NCBI RefSeq assembly: GCF_039652435.2
Contig: NZ_CP190246.1
Span: 2,232,001 to 2,296,000 of the forward strand
Direction of reading: 5' to 3'
Length of the DNA: 64,000 nt
Source: Niabella insulamsoli
Lineage (GTDB): Bacteria > Bacteroidota > Bacteroidia > Chitinophagales > Chitinophagaceae
The translations under genes and the position numbers were made by a program. Below the pieces are notes generated by a model. It saw nothing but the letters and a program-made list of their open reading frames with translations, was not told where the DNA came from and did no database searches. Positions within the stretch are counted from its first letter, which is position 1. Every line of letters starts with the position of its first letter. This document shows, piece after piece, positions 35,116-45,313 of this stretch.

Positions 35116-36180
35116 CTAACTTTTAAATCTCATAACGTAATTAACGGTAGTGTCACCACCTTCTATATTGCATCCGCTGGCTAGATATAGAAAGGCAGGT
35201 TTATTGTCGACGATTAGTAATTGTGGACGTTCAAATTTCATTTTGTTCTTAGGACCGTAATGCCACCTTGGATTTTTTATTTTCCCATGTGTTGCGTATT
35301 CATTAATAAGATGAAAACCGGGCTCGTGCTCGTTAAAATTGATACCATCGTACGATTTCCATAAAATTCCCCCACCTGCTTTCAATATCCCGTGATTGTC
35401 TGTTGTAAGCAAACAAATCATTTCGCTGTAAACAAATGCATAGCCGTCTTCAATAGCAACACTATTTTTTGTGATAGGAAATGGCAACTGTTGATATGGG
35501 CCGGTGACTTGCTCAGAGATGGCCAATCCCATTTTTGCATTTTGGGATTTAAAGTACAGAAAAAAGCCTCCGTTATATTCCAGAAATGCCGGATTAACGA
35601 TTCCATTACGTGCGCCGTGATTCCAATATGCTTTATTATCTGGCGCTTTCAGAATTTTACCATCACCATTTACTTTTTGCCAGGGTCCATACAAGCTTTT
35701 TGCAACAGCCATACCTGTGCATTGGTTGGAAGGGTGTGGTGGCTGGCGATAATCATTGTTGGCGATGTAAAAAAGAATATAAGTATCCCCAACTTTATGA
35801 ACATTTGGATTGTGAATGCCATATCTATCCCAGGTATTCTTGCCAGTTCCTTGTAAAACACTACCGGCAAACTTAAAAGGCCCCTCTGCATTATCTGATA
35901 CATAATGTGCAATTTCTGAATGAGAGCGCCAACCAGGATCAACTTTGAATTGCTTAGGCCATCTAGCTGCGAACAGATGGACTTTTCCGTCGTCATCTAT
36001 TATCGGCGATGCTCCCCATACATGATAACCAACATCTTCAATTGCAATACCTACAAATTGCCATCGGTCTGCAAAGTGTTGCTCCGCGTGTTCGTTTTTT
36101 TGACCCCAGCTGAGCGCAGTTAGTGACAAGGCGCCAAATGAAATTTTTTTAACAAAGTCTCTACGATTATTGGATACCAT
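35116..36180 (-). CDS. Secreted GH43-superfamily beta-propeller glycosidase (gene B)
   Basis: A 354-residue protein starting with a Tat-like signal (NNRRDFVKKISFGALSLTAL). Blade motifs parallel gene A: VWGASPIIDDDGKVHLFAAR, SEIAHYVSDNAEGPFKF, YGIHNPNVHKVGDTYILFYI, GMAVAKSLYGPWQ, VNPAFLEYNGGFFLYFKSQN, LWKSYDGINF. The shared HNPK/HNPN and SEIAH/CEIAH words show that A and B are paralogues with different export signals. A Tat signal suggests folding before export. Substrate cannot be inferred beyond the context of the SusCD pair and the GH20 enzyme. Confidence 0.7.
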   Translation of the reverse strand: MVSNNRRDFVKKISFGALSLTALSWGQKNEHAEQHFADRWQFVGIAIEDVGYHVWGASPIIDDDGKVHLFAARWPKQFKVDPGWRSHSEIAHYVSDNAEGPFKFAGSVLQGTGKNTWDRYGIHNPNVHKVGDTYILFYIANNDYRQPPHPSNQCTGMAVAKSLYGPWQKVNGDGKILKAPDNKAYWNHGARNGIVNPAFLEYNGGFFLYFKSQNAKMGLAISEQVTGPYQQLPFPITKNSVAIEDGYAFVYSEMICLLTTDNHGILKAGGGILWKSYDGINFNEHEPGFHLINEYATHGKIKNPRWHYGPKNKMKFERPQLLIVDNKPAFLYLASGCNIEGGDTTVNYVMRFKS

Positions 36181-36232
36181 ATATATTAGCTATGTTTTCT
36201 GTAAAGGAAGTTACTTCTTTTTTATGCGCGCT

Positions 36233-36664
36233 TTATTGAATAGAAATTTTCCATTCCCGAAAGGTTCCATCCGATGCCTGAAGCCTATAGACCAATTGCT
36301 TTGATGATAAATTTCCGATCTGTCCGCCTACCGGCGCGCCACCCATCGGATCAACTCTAACAGCATCATGATAAAAAATAAATCCTGCAGAATCCAGCGA
36401 TTCAGAAGGGTTCGTTAGCGCTATTGTTACTGTTGAAGATGTAGTGTCAACAGTTGCCGCTCTACTTACAACTACGCGTCTGACACCTTGTATAGAGCCT
36501 ATTTTCTCGGCAGTTTCGTAAACGTTGGGGTTTACGTCAGTTTCAAGTTTGAAAATTTGAACATTACTAAGGCTTGCGCGCTGTCCCCATTGACTTAAGT
36601 CCATATCAATGCGCTGGCTGCATGAAACTAATGTGATAAGAAATATAACTATATATTTTTTCAT
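36233..36664 (-). CDS. Small surface lipoprotein of glycan utilisation locus
   Basis: A 143-residue lipoprotein with lipobox LITLVSC (cysteine 15). The mature part (LSQWGQRASLSNVQIFKLET, RRVVVSRAATVDTTSSTVTI, QLVYRLQASDGTFREWKISI) is beta-rich and ends like a DUF5018-type immunoglobulin-like domain, but I do not claim that family firmly. It follows SusD by 44 bases and is probably a surface glycan-binding or accessory protein of the same operon. Confidence 0.65.
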   Translation of the reverse strand: MKKYIVIFLITLVSCSQRIDMDLSQWGQRASLSNVQIFKLETDVNPNVYETAEKIGSIQGVRRVVVSRAATVDTTSSTVTIALTNPSESLDSAGFIFYHDAVRVDPMGGAPVGGQIGNLSSKQLVYRLQASDGTFREWKISIQ

Positions 36665-36708
36665 TGCTATTTGTATTTAAAAATGATTCGCTTTTATGAC
36701 TAAAGTAT

Positions 36709-38568
36709 TTAGTTCCAGCCGGGGTTTTGGGTTAATACTATGTTTGCTTTTGTTTTATAAAGCTCAACTTCCTGTCTTGGGATACCTGAAAGATAATCTC
36801 GTGCCGGATCAATGTAGTAGCCAAGTCCGCTGGCGGCTCTAAAATCTGCATTTCTGAAAAACGGATTGATAAATCCAGTCGCAAAGGAATCAATATCAGT
36901 TCCTATTATGAGCCGTACATTCGCCGGCGTAGCTTCGTTAAAGCCATAATAGTTGAGCGAATCTACGTTGTTCCAAAACTTCAAAAACTGATCAATTTTT
37001 GCTCCTTCCGGTTTTTGACTGTTATAAACTTCTGCTTTAATCGCCCAACGCTGCAAATCCATATCTCGCAACCCTTCGAAGGCTAATTCAACTCTCCTTT
37101 CTCTGCGAATTTCATTAACAATCTTCGGTTCGGTGGGATCATACCCAAATTTTTTCTGATACGTGTAATTCCAGCTATTTACAGTTGCTAAATTCATATT
37201 AGCCATATTAATACGGCTTCGAATTAAATTAATCGTTTTATCGATATCCGCCTGTGTTGCCTGATTTAGAATAGCTTTCGCTTCAATATAATTGAGCAAA
37301 GCTTCAGCATATCGCAAAATAATTTCATCAGCCTGACCATTTCGCCATTCGGCGGGGTCTAAAGGTATTCCTTTAATTATACGCCAGCCCGTGGTTATAG
37401 GCTGTCTTTGCTGAGCAGTTTTAAAACCGGGAAAAGGAGCGTGATATTGGTGGCCCGCGGGCTGGTTGGCGCCAAAATAATCAAAAAAAGTTCTGCTATT
37501 TGCATCCCAAATTGTTTGCCGAAAGCGGGGATCCTTATTAGCACCCGTAGATCTAAGGTTGCCACGTTCGTAAGCAAGTGAGGAAATTTCCTGAGGAGCT
37601 CCATCCTTCATCAAATACTGATCTACCATTTCCTGAGTTGCCCCCAAACCAAAGCCTTCTATACCTGCCCCGTTCCAATCCTGGGTTTTGGATAGACCCC
37701 TATCGTAAACGATATAAAGAAATGCGCCGGCTACATTTGCATAGTTATCCTGGGTGAACAAATCTTTGTAAGCCTCAGACCCTGTTTTGTAGATGCCAAC
37801 GCCCTGTTTATCTATCAGCAAGTTACCTGCATTGACGCATTCCTGTAAAAAATCGCTACCATCTTTTCCTTGGACTGCAAATGGCGTCCCCGCTTTACCG
37901 TGATATCGCTCCCAGGTTCCCTCAAATAATGCCACTCTGGTTTTCATAGTGAGAGCCGACTCCTTGTTTAGCCTGCCCGGCACAGCCTCTCCGACGCCCT
38001 TCCAATCTAAATTCTTTATCGCCGAATCCAGATCTGCTAAAATCAATTTGGCAACATCGAATCTGCCGGATCTCTCGGTATATAATTCAGGATCGGTGGT
38101 ATTTAGCGATTTCGTGATAATCGGAACTCCGCCAAACTCCTGAAGTAAAACAAAGTAGCTGTAGGCGCGGGTATAATACGCTTCTCCGATGTAATGATTG
38201 GCAGCAGCAGTTCGATCAGCCAGTCTATCTACATTGTTGATGAGGAAATTAGCGTTGCGAATAAATGTATACCTGTCATTCCAAACCGCACTGGTATTGG
38301 GCGCTAAGCCGGCGTTATTACGCAACATAAGATTACCGCTAGGATTTGCAGCCAAAAGGTCATCGGTATTTGCACCGCGGCCCCACCGTGCGCCTATTTG
38401 TGTATAGGATGATGCAAGGCCAGTGGCATAGCTTTTAAAATCCGAAACTTTTGAAAAAAAAGTGGCATCATTGATGGCGTCCAATGGTTCTCTATTCAAA
38501 AAACTATCTTTTGTACAACCATAAATTGTAAATGCAATTCCTATTATAAAATATAAATACTTTCTCAT
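36709..38568 (-). CDS. SusD/RagB-family lipoprotein
   Basis: A 619-residue SusD homologue with lipobox IYGC (cysteine 18) followed by TKDSFLNREPLDAINDATFF. HYIGEAYYTRAYSYFVLLQE and GGVPIITKSL are the family's central TPR-like motif, and IILRYAEALLNYIEAKAIL plus VNEIRRERRVELAFEGLRDM lie near the C-terminus, which ends VLTQNPGWN. It overlaps the SusC stop by 4 bases (ATGA), which shows translational coupling with the receptor gene. Confidence 0.95.
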   Translation of the reverse strand: MRKYLYFIIGIAFTIYGCTKDSFLNREPLDAINDATFFSKVSDFKSYATGLASSYTQIGARWGRGANTDDLLAANPSGNLMLRNNAGLAPNTSAVWNDRYTFIRNANFLINNVDRLADRTAAANHYIGEAYYTRAYSYFVLLQEFGGVPIITKSLNTTDPELYTERSGRFDVAKLILADLDSAIKNLDWKGVGEAVPGRLNKESALTMKTRVALFEGTWERYHGKAGTPFAVQGKDGSDFLQECVNAGNLLIDKQGVGIYKTGSEAYKDLFTQDNYANVAGAFLYIVYDRGLSKTQDWNGAGIEGFGLGATQEMVDQYLMKDGAPQEISSLAYERGNLRSTGANKDPRFRQTIWDANSRTFFDYFGANQPAGHQYHAPFPGFKTAQQRQPITTGWRIIKGIPLDPAEWRNGQADEIILRYAEALLNYIEAKAILNQATQADIDKTINLIRSRINMANMNLATVNSWNYTYQKKFGYDPTEPKIVNEIRRERRVELAFEGLRDMDLQRWAIKAEVYNSQKPEGAKIDQFLKFWNNVDSLNYYGFNEATPANVRLIIGTDIDSFATGFINPFFRNADFRAASGLGYYIDPARDYLSGIPRQEVELYKTKANIVLTQNPGWN

Positions 38569-41500
38569 TTTAAGGAAATTTTTAAACCAAGTGAAACAAC
38601 TTTGTTAAAAGGATACCCGCGCATTCCCTGCTCAATAGCATTTGGATCAGCACGAAGCCAACTTTTGGTGTAGATAAATCCAATGTTTTCCAGACTTACA
38701 TAAGCCATCAGGTTTTGAATATGGTATTTACTGAGTTTATTAAAGTTGTAACCCAAATTGATATTTCTTATGCGGAGATGGCTGAGGTTGATGAGGTACT
38801 GATCGTTTATATTTCCCAGCACCTTGGTGCCCTGATAAGGTCTTGGAAAAAAAGCATTCTGATTGTTTAGCGACCAATATCCTAAATCTGCATGCCATTG
38901 ATATGCAGTTCTACCGTCCCAGCTACCACCCGACAAACCCATTATTTCCTCGGAGCTTGCATAGTACTGCTGTGAGCCAACGCCATCGAGCAACGTATTC
39001 AGTGATAAGTTTTTCCAGTCAAGTGTAAAAAACATACTGTATTTATAACGTGGGTAGTTATATCCCAGTTTTTCGATATCGCCCCGCGAATACCAATATC
39101 CGCCCTGTCCTGCATCTATTTTTCCATCCTGATTATTATCTTTCAAATAAAGATCGCCCTGGTAAAACCAATTATTGTTAGCCGGCACATGAGTCTTTAA
39201 AAAATCAAGATCGCTTGCAATGCCCTCCGACCGATAACCGTTGATGACCCCAAATGGCTCTCCCGCAGTCCATGTGCCACTGACCAATCCAGTTGGATTT
39301 CCTTGTCCGTAGCTTACAACATAACCAATATAATCAGACAACATCCCTTTGATACTATAGCGCAATGGAGATCCCATAACGTTGCGTACGACATCTTCCC
39401 ATTGCAACGTAAACTCCCACCCTCTGGTTTCAGAAACACCGTCGTTAGAGTTGGGTACCGCGGCACCCAGCACTTCTGGTAAAAGTTCTGGCGGACTAAA
39501 CTGATCGTACACGGTTCGCTGATACCAGTACCATTCTCCCTGCAATCGATTTTTTAACATTCCCCACTCGAGGCCAAATCCAATAGTTTGAGGTTTAGCC
39601 CAGGTAAGGTTATCGTTGATAATCCTGGGAGAGCCTACCTGAGGTTGAAATGCGTTATTTATGATGAGTGCAGTATTTCTACTGGCTTCAAGTGCAGAAA
39701 TATAAGTGTAGAGTTGTGCATTCGAGGTTCCGGTTCCAGGTTCACCACTACGTCCCCACGATCCGGTAATTTTAAAATTGTTTATAAATTTAAAAGGCCA
39801 AAATGCTTCTTTACTAATATTATAGCCTGCAGAAATGGAAGGGAAAAACGCCCATCTTGTTTGTGGTGAAAATCTAGAGCTTGCATCATAGCGCGAATTA
39901 AAATCAAACAGATATTTTGATTTATAGTTATAACTTGTTCTGAAAAAATATCCTCTTGTGGCCCAATTGTAGCGAGTATCGGTAATACTCATCTCATCTC
40001 CGTATGCTGTTGAAAACGTTGGGACCTCGTTGTCGTACAATTCGCGCCTGGATTTTGTTGTAGCTTCAAACTTATTAAGTTCCTGTTGAAATCCGGCAAG
40101 CAATGTAAGGTTGTGAGATGCAAATGATTTATTGTATGTGGCTGTACCATCCCATTGATAATAATTTGTAAAGCGATCCTGCTGTCCAATGCCATCGTAG
40201 GTGGCCGAACGGGCTGTCCGGCTCAATACACCATTTCCCCGGTCAGTAAATACCTGGAATGTTGTTATGAAGGAATTATAAAAATTTAAATTTTGATTGT
40301 AAGACGTTCTAAGCGTTAAACCCTTAAAAGGGGTTATCGTTAAAGACGGCACTAACCACAAATCTGTATTACGGTTTTTTGCTGAGCCCTGGTCGCCGGT
40401 TAATAATGTTAGTGAGCTAAGGAAATGATAACTTCCGTCGGGGTTTTTTGTAGGTATGTTTGGGAAATAAGATAATTGATCAATAAAAGTATCATCAGAA
40501 CCTTCAGAATTTGTATAATTTGATCCGCTACGGAAATTGGGACGTAGCGTATTAACCTGTGCAAAGCGGGTTTCAAACCGCAAGTTCATCCATTTAGTTA
40601 CGGAACTTTCTAATTTAAGTATTGCAGATAGACGATCAAATTCATCAAACTTAGTATTTAGTATACCTTCTTTCGTATTATATCCCAAACCCAGATAGTA
40701 TGTCGAGCTTTTTGACCCTCCGGATACATTTAAATTATGTGATACGTTGCTAGATACTTTTTTAAAAGCTTCGCCAAAATAATCTGTATTTCCATGAGCG
40801 GTATTGTGGGCGCCCCAAAGTCCGTTAGCCAGCTTAGTGTTGTTGGGACCTGTGCCATCTATAAACGCCTGCATGTTTGCGATAATATCTTCAGTATAAT
40901 AGGGCGCCTGCTGCGAATTCTGAAATGCCTGGTTGGTAAGCCGTGCATAAGAAACTGAATTCATGGTATGTTGCAGCCGACTGGGTGAATTAAAATCTAC
41001 ATTTGCAGCATAATTTACACTCGGCGTGGCGTCTCTTGTTCCGGATTTGGTTGTGATCAAAATTACACCATTGGGTGCGCGAGATCCATAAATGGCTGAA
41101 GCTGCCTGATCTTTTAAAACCGAAATCGATGCTATATCCATTGGATTAATTAGGTTTGGATCCTGTTCAGCCCCGTCCACCAAAATAAGGGGTTGGCCTG
41201 ATGCATTAATTCCGGTAAAACCTCTGATATTAAAGGATGGCGTGGCATCTGGCGCACCTGAAGACAATCCTATATTTAAATTGGCGGCGGCGCCCTGTAA
41301 CATTTCACCCAGGCTTTTCACAGGTCGATTATCAAGCACCTTTGTATCAACGGTTGCAACAGCAGCTGTTACATTAACCTTCTTTTGTGTACCGTATCCT
41401 ATAACCACCACTTCATCTTCCGAACTTTCCGCATCTGCCAAAACAATCCTTATATTTTTAAAATCTGTTACAACATATTCGGTTTCCTTTTTACCAATAT

Positions 41501-41822
41501 AAGACACGATCAGCACTACATCCGTTTCTGATGCCACATCAATTTTAAAGATGCCCTGTGAATCCGTGGAAGTGCCCAATGATGTGTTTTTAATGCTGAT
41601 TGAAGCGCCGCTAATAGGTATTCCCTCTTCATCTACAACTACTCCTGAAATAACCTCCAGCAATGGAACATGATTCACAACAAACATTAAGTTGTTTGCA
41701 AGCGCTTCGGCACGCCCAAAGCAAAGCAGTAAAAACAAGTATAAAATCAAACATGCCGGCTGTTTATATGAACCGCGCCTTTTCAACATGTTTTTAGAAT
41801 GGCAACATAATACTCTTCTCAT
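38565..41822 (-). CDS. SusC/RagA-family TonB-dependent transporter
   Basis: A 1085-residue outer-membrane protein. It has a signal peptide (ACLILYLFLLLCFGRAEALA), a carboxypeptidase-regulatory-like domain at about 57-135 (ISGVVVDEEGIPISGASISI), the TonB-box-like EVVVIGYGTQKK near 145, a plug with FNIRGFTG, PLILVDGAEQDP and ISVLKDQAASAIYGSRAPNG, and a barrel to the C-terminal LGLKISLK. There is no STN domain and no sigma/anti-sigma pair nearby, so regulation is by another route. ATG at 41789 (MLKRRGSY) is a likely better start, since the first 11 residues look unlike a signal peptide. Confidence 0.94.
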   Translation of the reverse strand: MRRVLCCHSKNMLKRRGSYKQPACLILYLFLLLCFGRAEALANNLMFVVNHVPLLEVISGVVVDEEGIPISGASISIKNTSLGTSTDSQGIFKIDVASETDVVLIVSYIGKKETEYVVTDFKNIRIVLADAESSEDEVVVIGYGTQKKVNVTAAVATVDTKVLDNRPVKSLGEMLQGAAANLNIGLSSGAPDATPSFNIRGFTGINASGQPLILVDGAEQDPNLINPMDIASISVLKDQAASAIYGSRAPNGVILITTKSGTRDATPSVNYAANVDFNSPSRLQHTMNSVSYARLTNQAFQNSQQAPYYTEDIIANMQAFIDGTGPNNTKLANGLWGAHNTAHGNTDYFGEAFKKVSSNVSHNLNVSGGSKSSTYYLGLGYNTKEGILNTKFDEFDRLSAILKLESSVTKWMNLRFETRFAQVNTLRPNFRSGSNYTNSEGSDDTFIDQLSYFPNIPTKNPDGSYHFLSSLTLLTGDQGSAKNRNTDLWLVPSLTITPFKGLTLRTSYNQNLNFYNSFITTFQVFTDRGNGVLSRTARSATYDGIGQQDRFTNYYQWDGTATYNKSFASHNLTLLAGFQQELNKFEATTKSRRELYDNEVPTFSTAYGDEMSITDTRYNWATRGYFFRTSYNYKSKYLFDFNSRYDASSRFSPQTRWAFFPSISAGYNISKEAFWPFKFINNFKITGSWGRSGEPGTGTSNAQLYTYISALEASRNTALIINNAFQPQVGSPRIINDNLTWAKPQTIGFGLEWGMLKNRLQGEWYWYQRTVYDQFSPPELLPEVLGAAVPNSNDGVSETRGWEFTLQWEDVVRNVMGSPLRYSIKGMLSDYIGYVVSYGQGNPTGLVSGTWTAGEPFGVINGYRSEGIASDLDFLKTHVPANNNWFYQGDLYLKDNNQDGKIDAGQGGYWYSRGDIEKLGYNYPRYKYSMFFTLDWKNLSLNTLLDGVGSQQYYASSEEIMGLSGGSWDGRTAYQWHADLGYWSLNNQNAFFPRPYQGTKVLGNINDQYLINLSHLRIRNINLGYNFNKLSKYHIQNLMAYVSLENIGFIYTKSWLRADPNAIEQGMRGYPFNKVVSLGLKISLK

Positions 41823-42691
41823 TGTAGTTAGGGCCCAAACAGGACTGGTTTTTAGGTAGATTTATTAAAAGTATCCAGCTATTTCAATTATAATTGATAG
41901 AGGGTTCAATCAACCATCAATTGAACGTTATTAGGTCAAATACTATTACATGCTTTTCGTGTTCTGTTACAGCTTGTAAGTTTTTTAGTTTAATATCTGA
42001 TAACAAAGCATCTCGCAATTGCAGCATAAAGTTAGTTTCGTGAAATGCCAAAAAAATGGATTATGAACCTGATTATATGGATTATACTATCGTACGCATC
42101 TGATTGATAAGGTTCCAGTCGTCCCAAACTCATCAAAACTACTAGGATTAGAAGAACTGCTTTTCGTAGATCAGGTATCAAGGTCATACGATGGCACTCA
42201 CGTACCTTAATGACATAGACGATCCACGATCGATTTTACAATTATCCGCAGAAAGAGATATACTGGGTCAAACCCAGGTTGATGTTCATGTATAATAATG
42301 TTAAGTCGAAACCTGATCGATTTGCTACAGGTGACCATGGCTTCCTTGGAGGGGCTGTACAAAGATGAGTAAACATAGGTAGTGGAAAGGACATTCTTTT
42401 TTTAACGAAGTCATAGATAAGAGATATTTGAACTCGTTGATGTTGGAGATGCAAATGCCGCCACTCAATTAGGTTGTAGGCAGTAATCACGAATGGCAGC
42501 TGTGGGTGTGTATTGAAAGCGATAGAATAAAAATTAGAGTGCAGCAACAAGCATCCTCAGTCGCAGTTTTTGGAATTTTTTTATAACCCGATAGTCGGTT
42601 AGCAGCAGATGTTGCCGAAGCCATTAACCTATTTTAGTTAACTTAGGATAATTTACAAATCAGAATATAATTAAGCGTTCTACATTTGACG
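41823..42691. other. Long intergenic region with decayed coding pieces
   Basis: This is 869 bases upstream of SusC and downstream of GH20. On the plus strand broken frames read like protein: LIDKVPVVPNSSKLLGLEEL leading to FVDQVSRSYDG, then in another frame KEIYWVKPRLMFMYNNVKSK and DRFATGDHGFLGGAVQR, ending in TGA near 42370. This looks like a frameshifted remnant of about 110 residues whose family I do not recognise. The left part must contain the SusC promoter, though no TAnnTTTG box is exact. Confidence 0.4.
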
Positions 42692-45313
42692 CTATTTAAT
42701 AATAATTTCATCTGCAAAAAGCATGGCGTCATAACCTGAGCCCGCGTGATGCCATACCGGCAGTTTGCCATAATTTCTGGATATTATTCTAATGAATGCC
42801 GGCCTTATTTTGTCGAGCGTTGCTGTATAATTTTCTTTCAGGCTTCCCTCAGCCTCGGGTGGAATTTTTGTTTCAATGGTTTTAAAAAGTTTGTATGGCT
42901 CGTCCTTCTTATTTTTTATATAAATTTCAACTTGCCGGGGGAAAATAATCCAGGAGGCTGTATTCTGAAGAAATCCCATCGAAAATGTTTTTAGACTTTT
43001 CCGTTGGGGAAAAGATAGTTCAATATCTATATCCTGTCCACTATACGCCTGCCACTTACCACTTTTAAAATCATCTGCCAAACCCTGCTGCCCATCTACT
43101 AGCGCTTCTTCGCCACCGCCGTTGTAGCTGGGATGGTAAGTGCTGTAGGGTGAATTTAGCTTGTAAAAGGAACCCAAGGCTTCGTGAAAGATCAACTCTA
43201 TTTTTTCCTCTTCGAAATCGCCCTGAGACTTGGCAGTGACCATTATATCGCTTTTACTATAAATAGGCTTGCGATAAACCGGAGCATTTGTAGATATGTT
43301 TTTTCCATTTAGTTCGTATTGAATAGGAATTTCATTGAATACGGAGCGTATTGTTATAGCCCGCCCTTTTTCCGACATTTCATTTATTGGCTCAATAATT
43401 ATATGGCCGCCTAATTGATGCATGCTCTTAATAAGATCGTCGAATCTTGTCATATTGGCATTGAGCCAGTAAAGCCGGTTTTCCTGTTTCCAAAGATTGG
43501 CGAATGCTTTTTTTAACTTTTCAAGTTCGCAGATGAGGGTTCTATTTCTTTCCTTCAGTAGTTCGACCGTGTGTTGACGATCGCCGTTTATGAAATTATA
43601 AATATTTATGCGGAAAATATTTTTTCTAAGCGTAAAAAGGGCCTGGTCTAATGCGAACTCAAAATAATCTAACCATTCGGCATTTTTAGTAACGTTCTGC
43701 CTTACCACATTCAGCTTGCTTTTGATGATCGTTATTGTTTCTATGTCTTTAAGATTTTCTTCTAATTGTCCTTTTTTTACATAGTCTAAATGAATGGGAA
43801 ACAAGGGCTCAAAAAAGCGGCTTTGTTCCAATTCGTTTTTTACTTCTGATTGGTGCAATGTAGAAAATTTTAAAAACAGATCCGCGATATCACCTGAAGT
43901 GCCGAAGCCAACCTGGTTAAAGGCATGATTAAAGTTTTGGAACCGTTCGTCTATACTAATTTCCGTTGTTGGAGCATTCCAGCTATTTTCAGCGCCCCAC
44001 GCAAATCCGTGCCAGTTGTTGTTAAAAAAGTTAAAACCTCCATCATCCCAGCTCGTATTCAAAACGCCAGTAGCGTTTAGTTTATAGCCGTCTCTAATAA
44101 AATTAAAAATGTTTACTTTGGCCGTCTGCAAATTGGGAAAGATTTTTGACCAGCAACTGACCCCAGGTGCAATCCAAAAGTTGAGGCTTTGGTTAGCGAT
44201 CGGTTTGATGAGCTCGTCAAACGATTCGGCGCCGTGGTACGCCCAAGGAATGACCGTGATATCTTTCGGCAGTGAAGGAACGATTTCCGGATATTTTGCG
44301 GCAATGTCGCCCCACATCAAGATTTTCTTATTATATTTTTTGAGTATCTTATCCAGCTGGTTGATATGGTAGGAATAGACGCCGGCAATTCCCAACGAAT
44401 CGACCATAATTTTTGATTTTCCTTCCCCAAGCCCAAAGGTTTCATCGCAATTAATATTAAAGAATTCGCCGTTAAATGCCGGGACAATTTCAGAAAATAC
44501 CTCTTCTAAAAACTGGTACGACGCGTCAAGAGCCGGAGAAATAATATGCTCGTTTTCTGCGAGATGTGCGTAAGCTGGCAAAGAAAGGGTTTTGGCCATG
44601 TGGCCAAAAGACTGATAGCTGCCTATTAAAGTCACAAAATGGGTAGCGGCAAAATCTTCCAGCTCTCTTAATTGCTCGCTGTTGATGCCCTGTTCAGGAG
44701 CAATACCAGGATGTTGTTTGAATTTAAAGACATGTTCTATATACAGCGTGAAATAATTTAATTTAAAAGACGCCATCGTTTCGATTTGTTTCTTAAGAAA
44801 GTCCATCGTTGGAATAGGTCCACGGCTTATATCATCCTGCCAGGCTCTTATAGAAATATCAGGTTTATCGTAAATATGAACATTGGGTATAATGCCGTTT
44901 TGCGCGATCAATTGCTTTAATGTTTGGATGCCGTAGTATATCCCTGCATCCGTGAGACCTTTTATTTCAATTTTGGAATTTGCGATATGAAGAATGTAGC
45001 CTTCCTTTCCCAAATTAATGGCCTCAGCTGGCACAGCTGTTTGCGGAAATTTTTCTAATAAAATATCAAAATTGGATTGCTCTGTGGCTATGGCATGTAT
45101 CTGGAGCTGTTTCAAGGTGTTTATAATGTAGGTAGTGTTGGAGGAGTTGCTTTTTATTCTAAGAAGATCTTTTCGAATATCCAATGTCCCATTCAGTTTG
45201 GTCATAGACTTTGGTGCCGGTAATATGTTTTGAGAAAAAATGTGGCAGGGAAAAATTATATATAGTAGGACTATTATTTTTATCACTTGGTAATTTTTTA
45301 GACGAGTGAACAC
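42692..45313 (-). CDS. GH20 beta-N-acetylhexosaminidase-like enzyme
   Basis: An 873-residue secreted enzyme with signal peptide (IIVLLYIIFPCHIFSQ). An N-terminal GH20b zincin-like domain (ILPAPKSMTKLNGTLDIRKD ... YGIQTLKQLI) covers about 28-145. The TIM barrel follows with RAWQDDISRGPIPTMDFLKK and the catalytic Asp-Glu pair in FNINCDETFGLGEG near residue 290. GH20 enzymes use the substrate's own acetamido group, positioned by this Asp, to release terminal GlcNAc or GalNAc. The C-terminal third has a discoidin-like segment (QGLADDFKSGKWQAYSGQDI, FPRQVEIYIKN). It sits between two SusCD loci in the same orientation and probably serves both. Confidence 0.85.
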   Translation of the reverse strand: MFTRLKNYQVIKIIVLLYIIFPCHIFSQNILPAPKSMTKLNGTLDIRKDLLRIKSNSSNTTYIINTLKQLQIHAIATEQSNFDILLEKFPQTAVPAEAINLGKEGYILHIANSKIEIKGLTDAGIYYGIQTLKQLIAQNGIIPNVHIYDKPDISIRAWQDDISRGPIPTMDFLKKQIETMASFKLNYFTLYIEHVFKFKQHPGIAPEQGINSEQLRELEDFAATHFVTLIGSYQSFGHMAKTLSLPAYAHLAENEHIISPALDASYQFLEEVFSEIVPAFNGEFFNINCDETFGLGEGKSKIMVDSLGIAGVYSYHINQLDKILKKYNKKILMWGDIAAKYPEIVPSLPKDITVIPWAYHGAESFDELIKPIANQSLNFWIAPGVSCWSKIFPNLQTAKVNIFNFIRDGYKLNATGVLNTSWDDGGFNFFNNNWHGFAWGAENSWNAPTTEISIDERFQNFNHAFNQVGFGTSGDIADLFLKFSTLHQSEVKNELEQSRFFEPLFPIHLDYVKKGQLEENLKDIETITIIKSKLNVVRQNVTKNAEWLDYFEFALDQALFTLRKNIFRINIYNFINGDRQHTVELLKERNRTLICELEKLKKAFANLWKQENRLYWLNANMTRFDDLIKSMHQLGGHIIIEPINEMSEKGRAITIRSVFNEIPIQYELNGKNISTNAPVYRKPIYSKSDIMVTAKSQGDFEEEKIELIFHEALGSFYKLNSPYSTYHPSYNGGGEEALVDGQQGLADDFKSGKWQAYSGQDIDIELSFPQRKSLKTFSMGFLQNTASWIIFPRQVEIYIKNKKDEPYKLFKTIETKIPPEAEGSLKENYTATLDKIRPAFIRIISRNYGKLPVWHHAGSGYDAMLFADEIIIK

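Noticed and set aside
35392..35876. Plus-strand frames of 88-154 codons inside the GH43-like gene B
   Set aside because: They are antisense to conserved propeller blades and are rich in Cys, Ile and His from reverse-complement codon bias.
42242..42550. 102-codon minus-strand frame between SusC and GH20
   Set aside because: It overlaps better coding-like pieces on the plus strand, and its translation shows no globular pattern.
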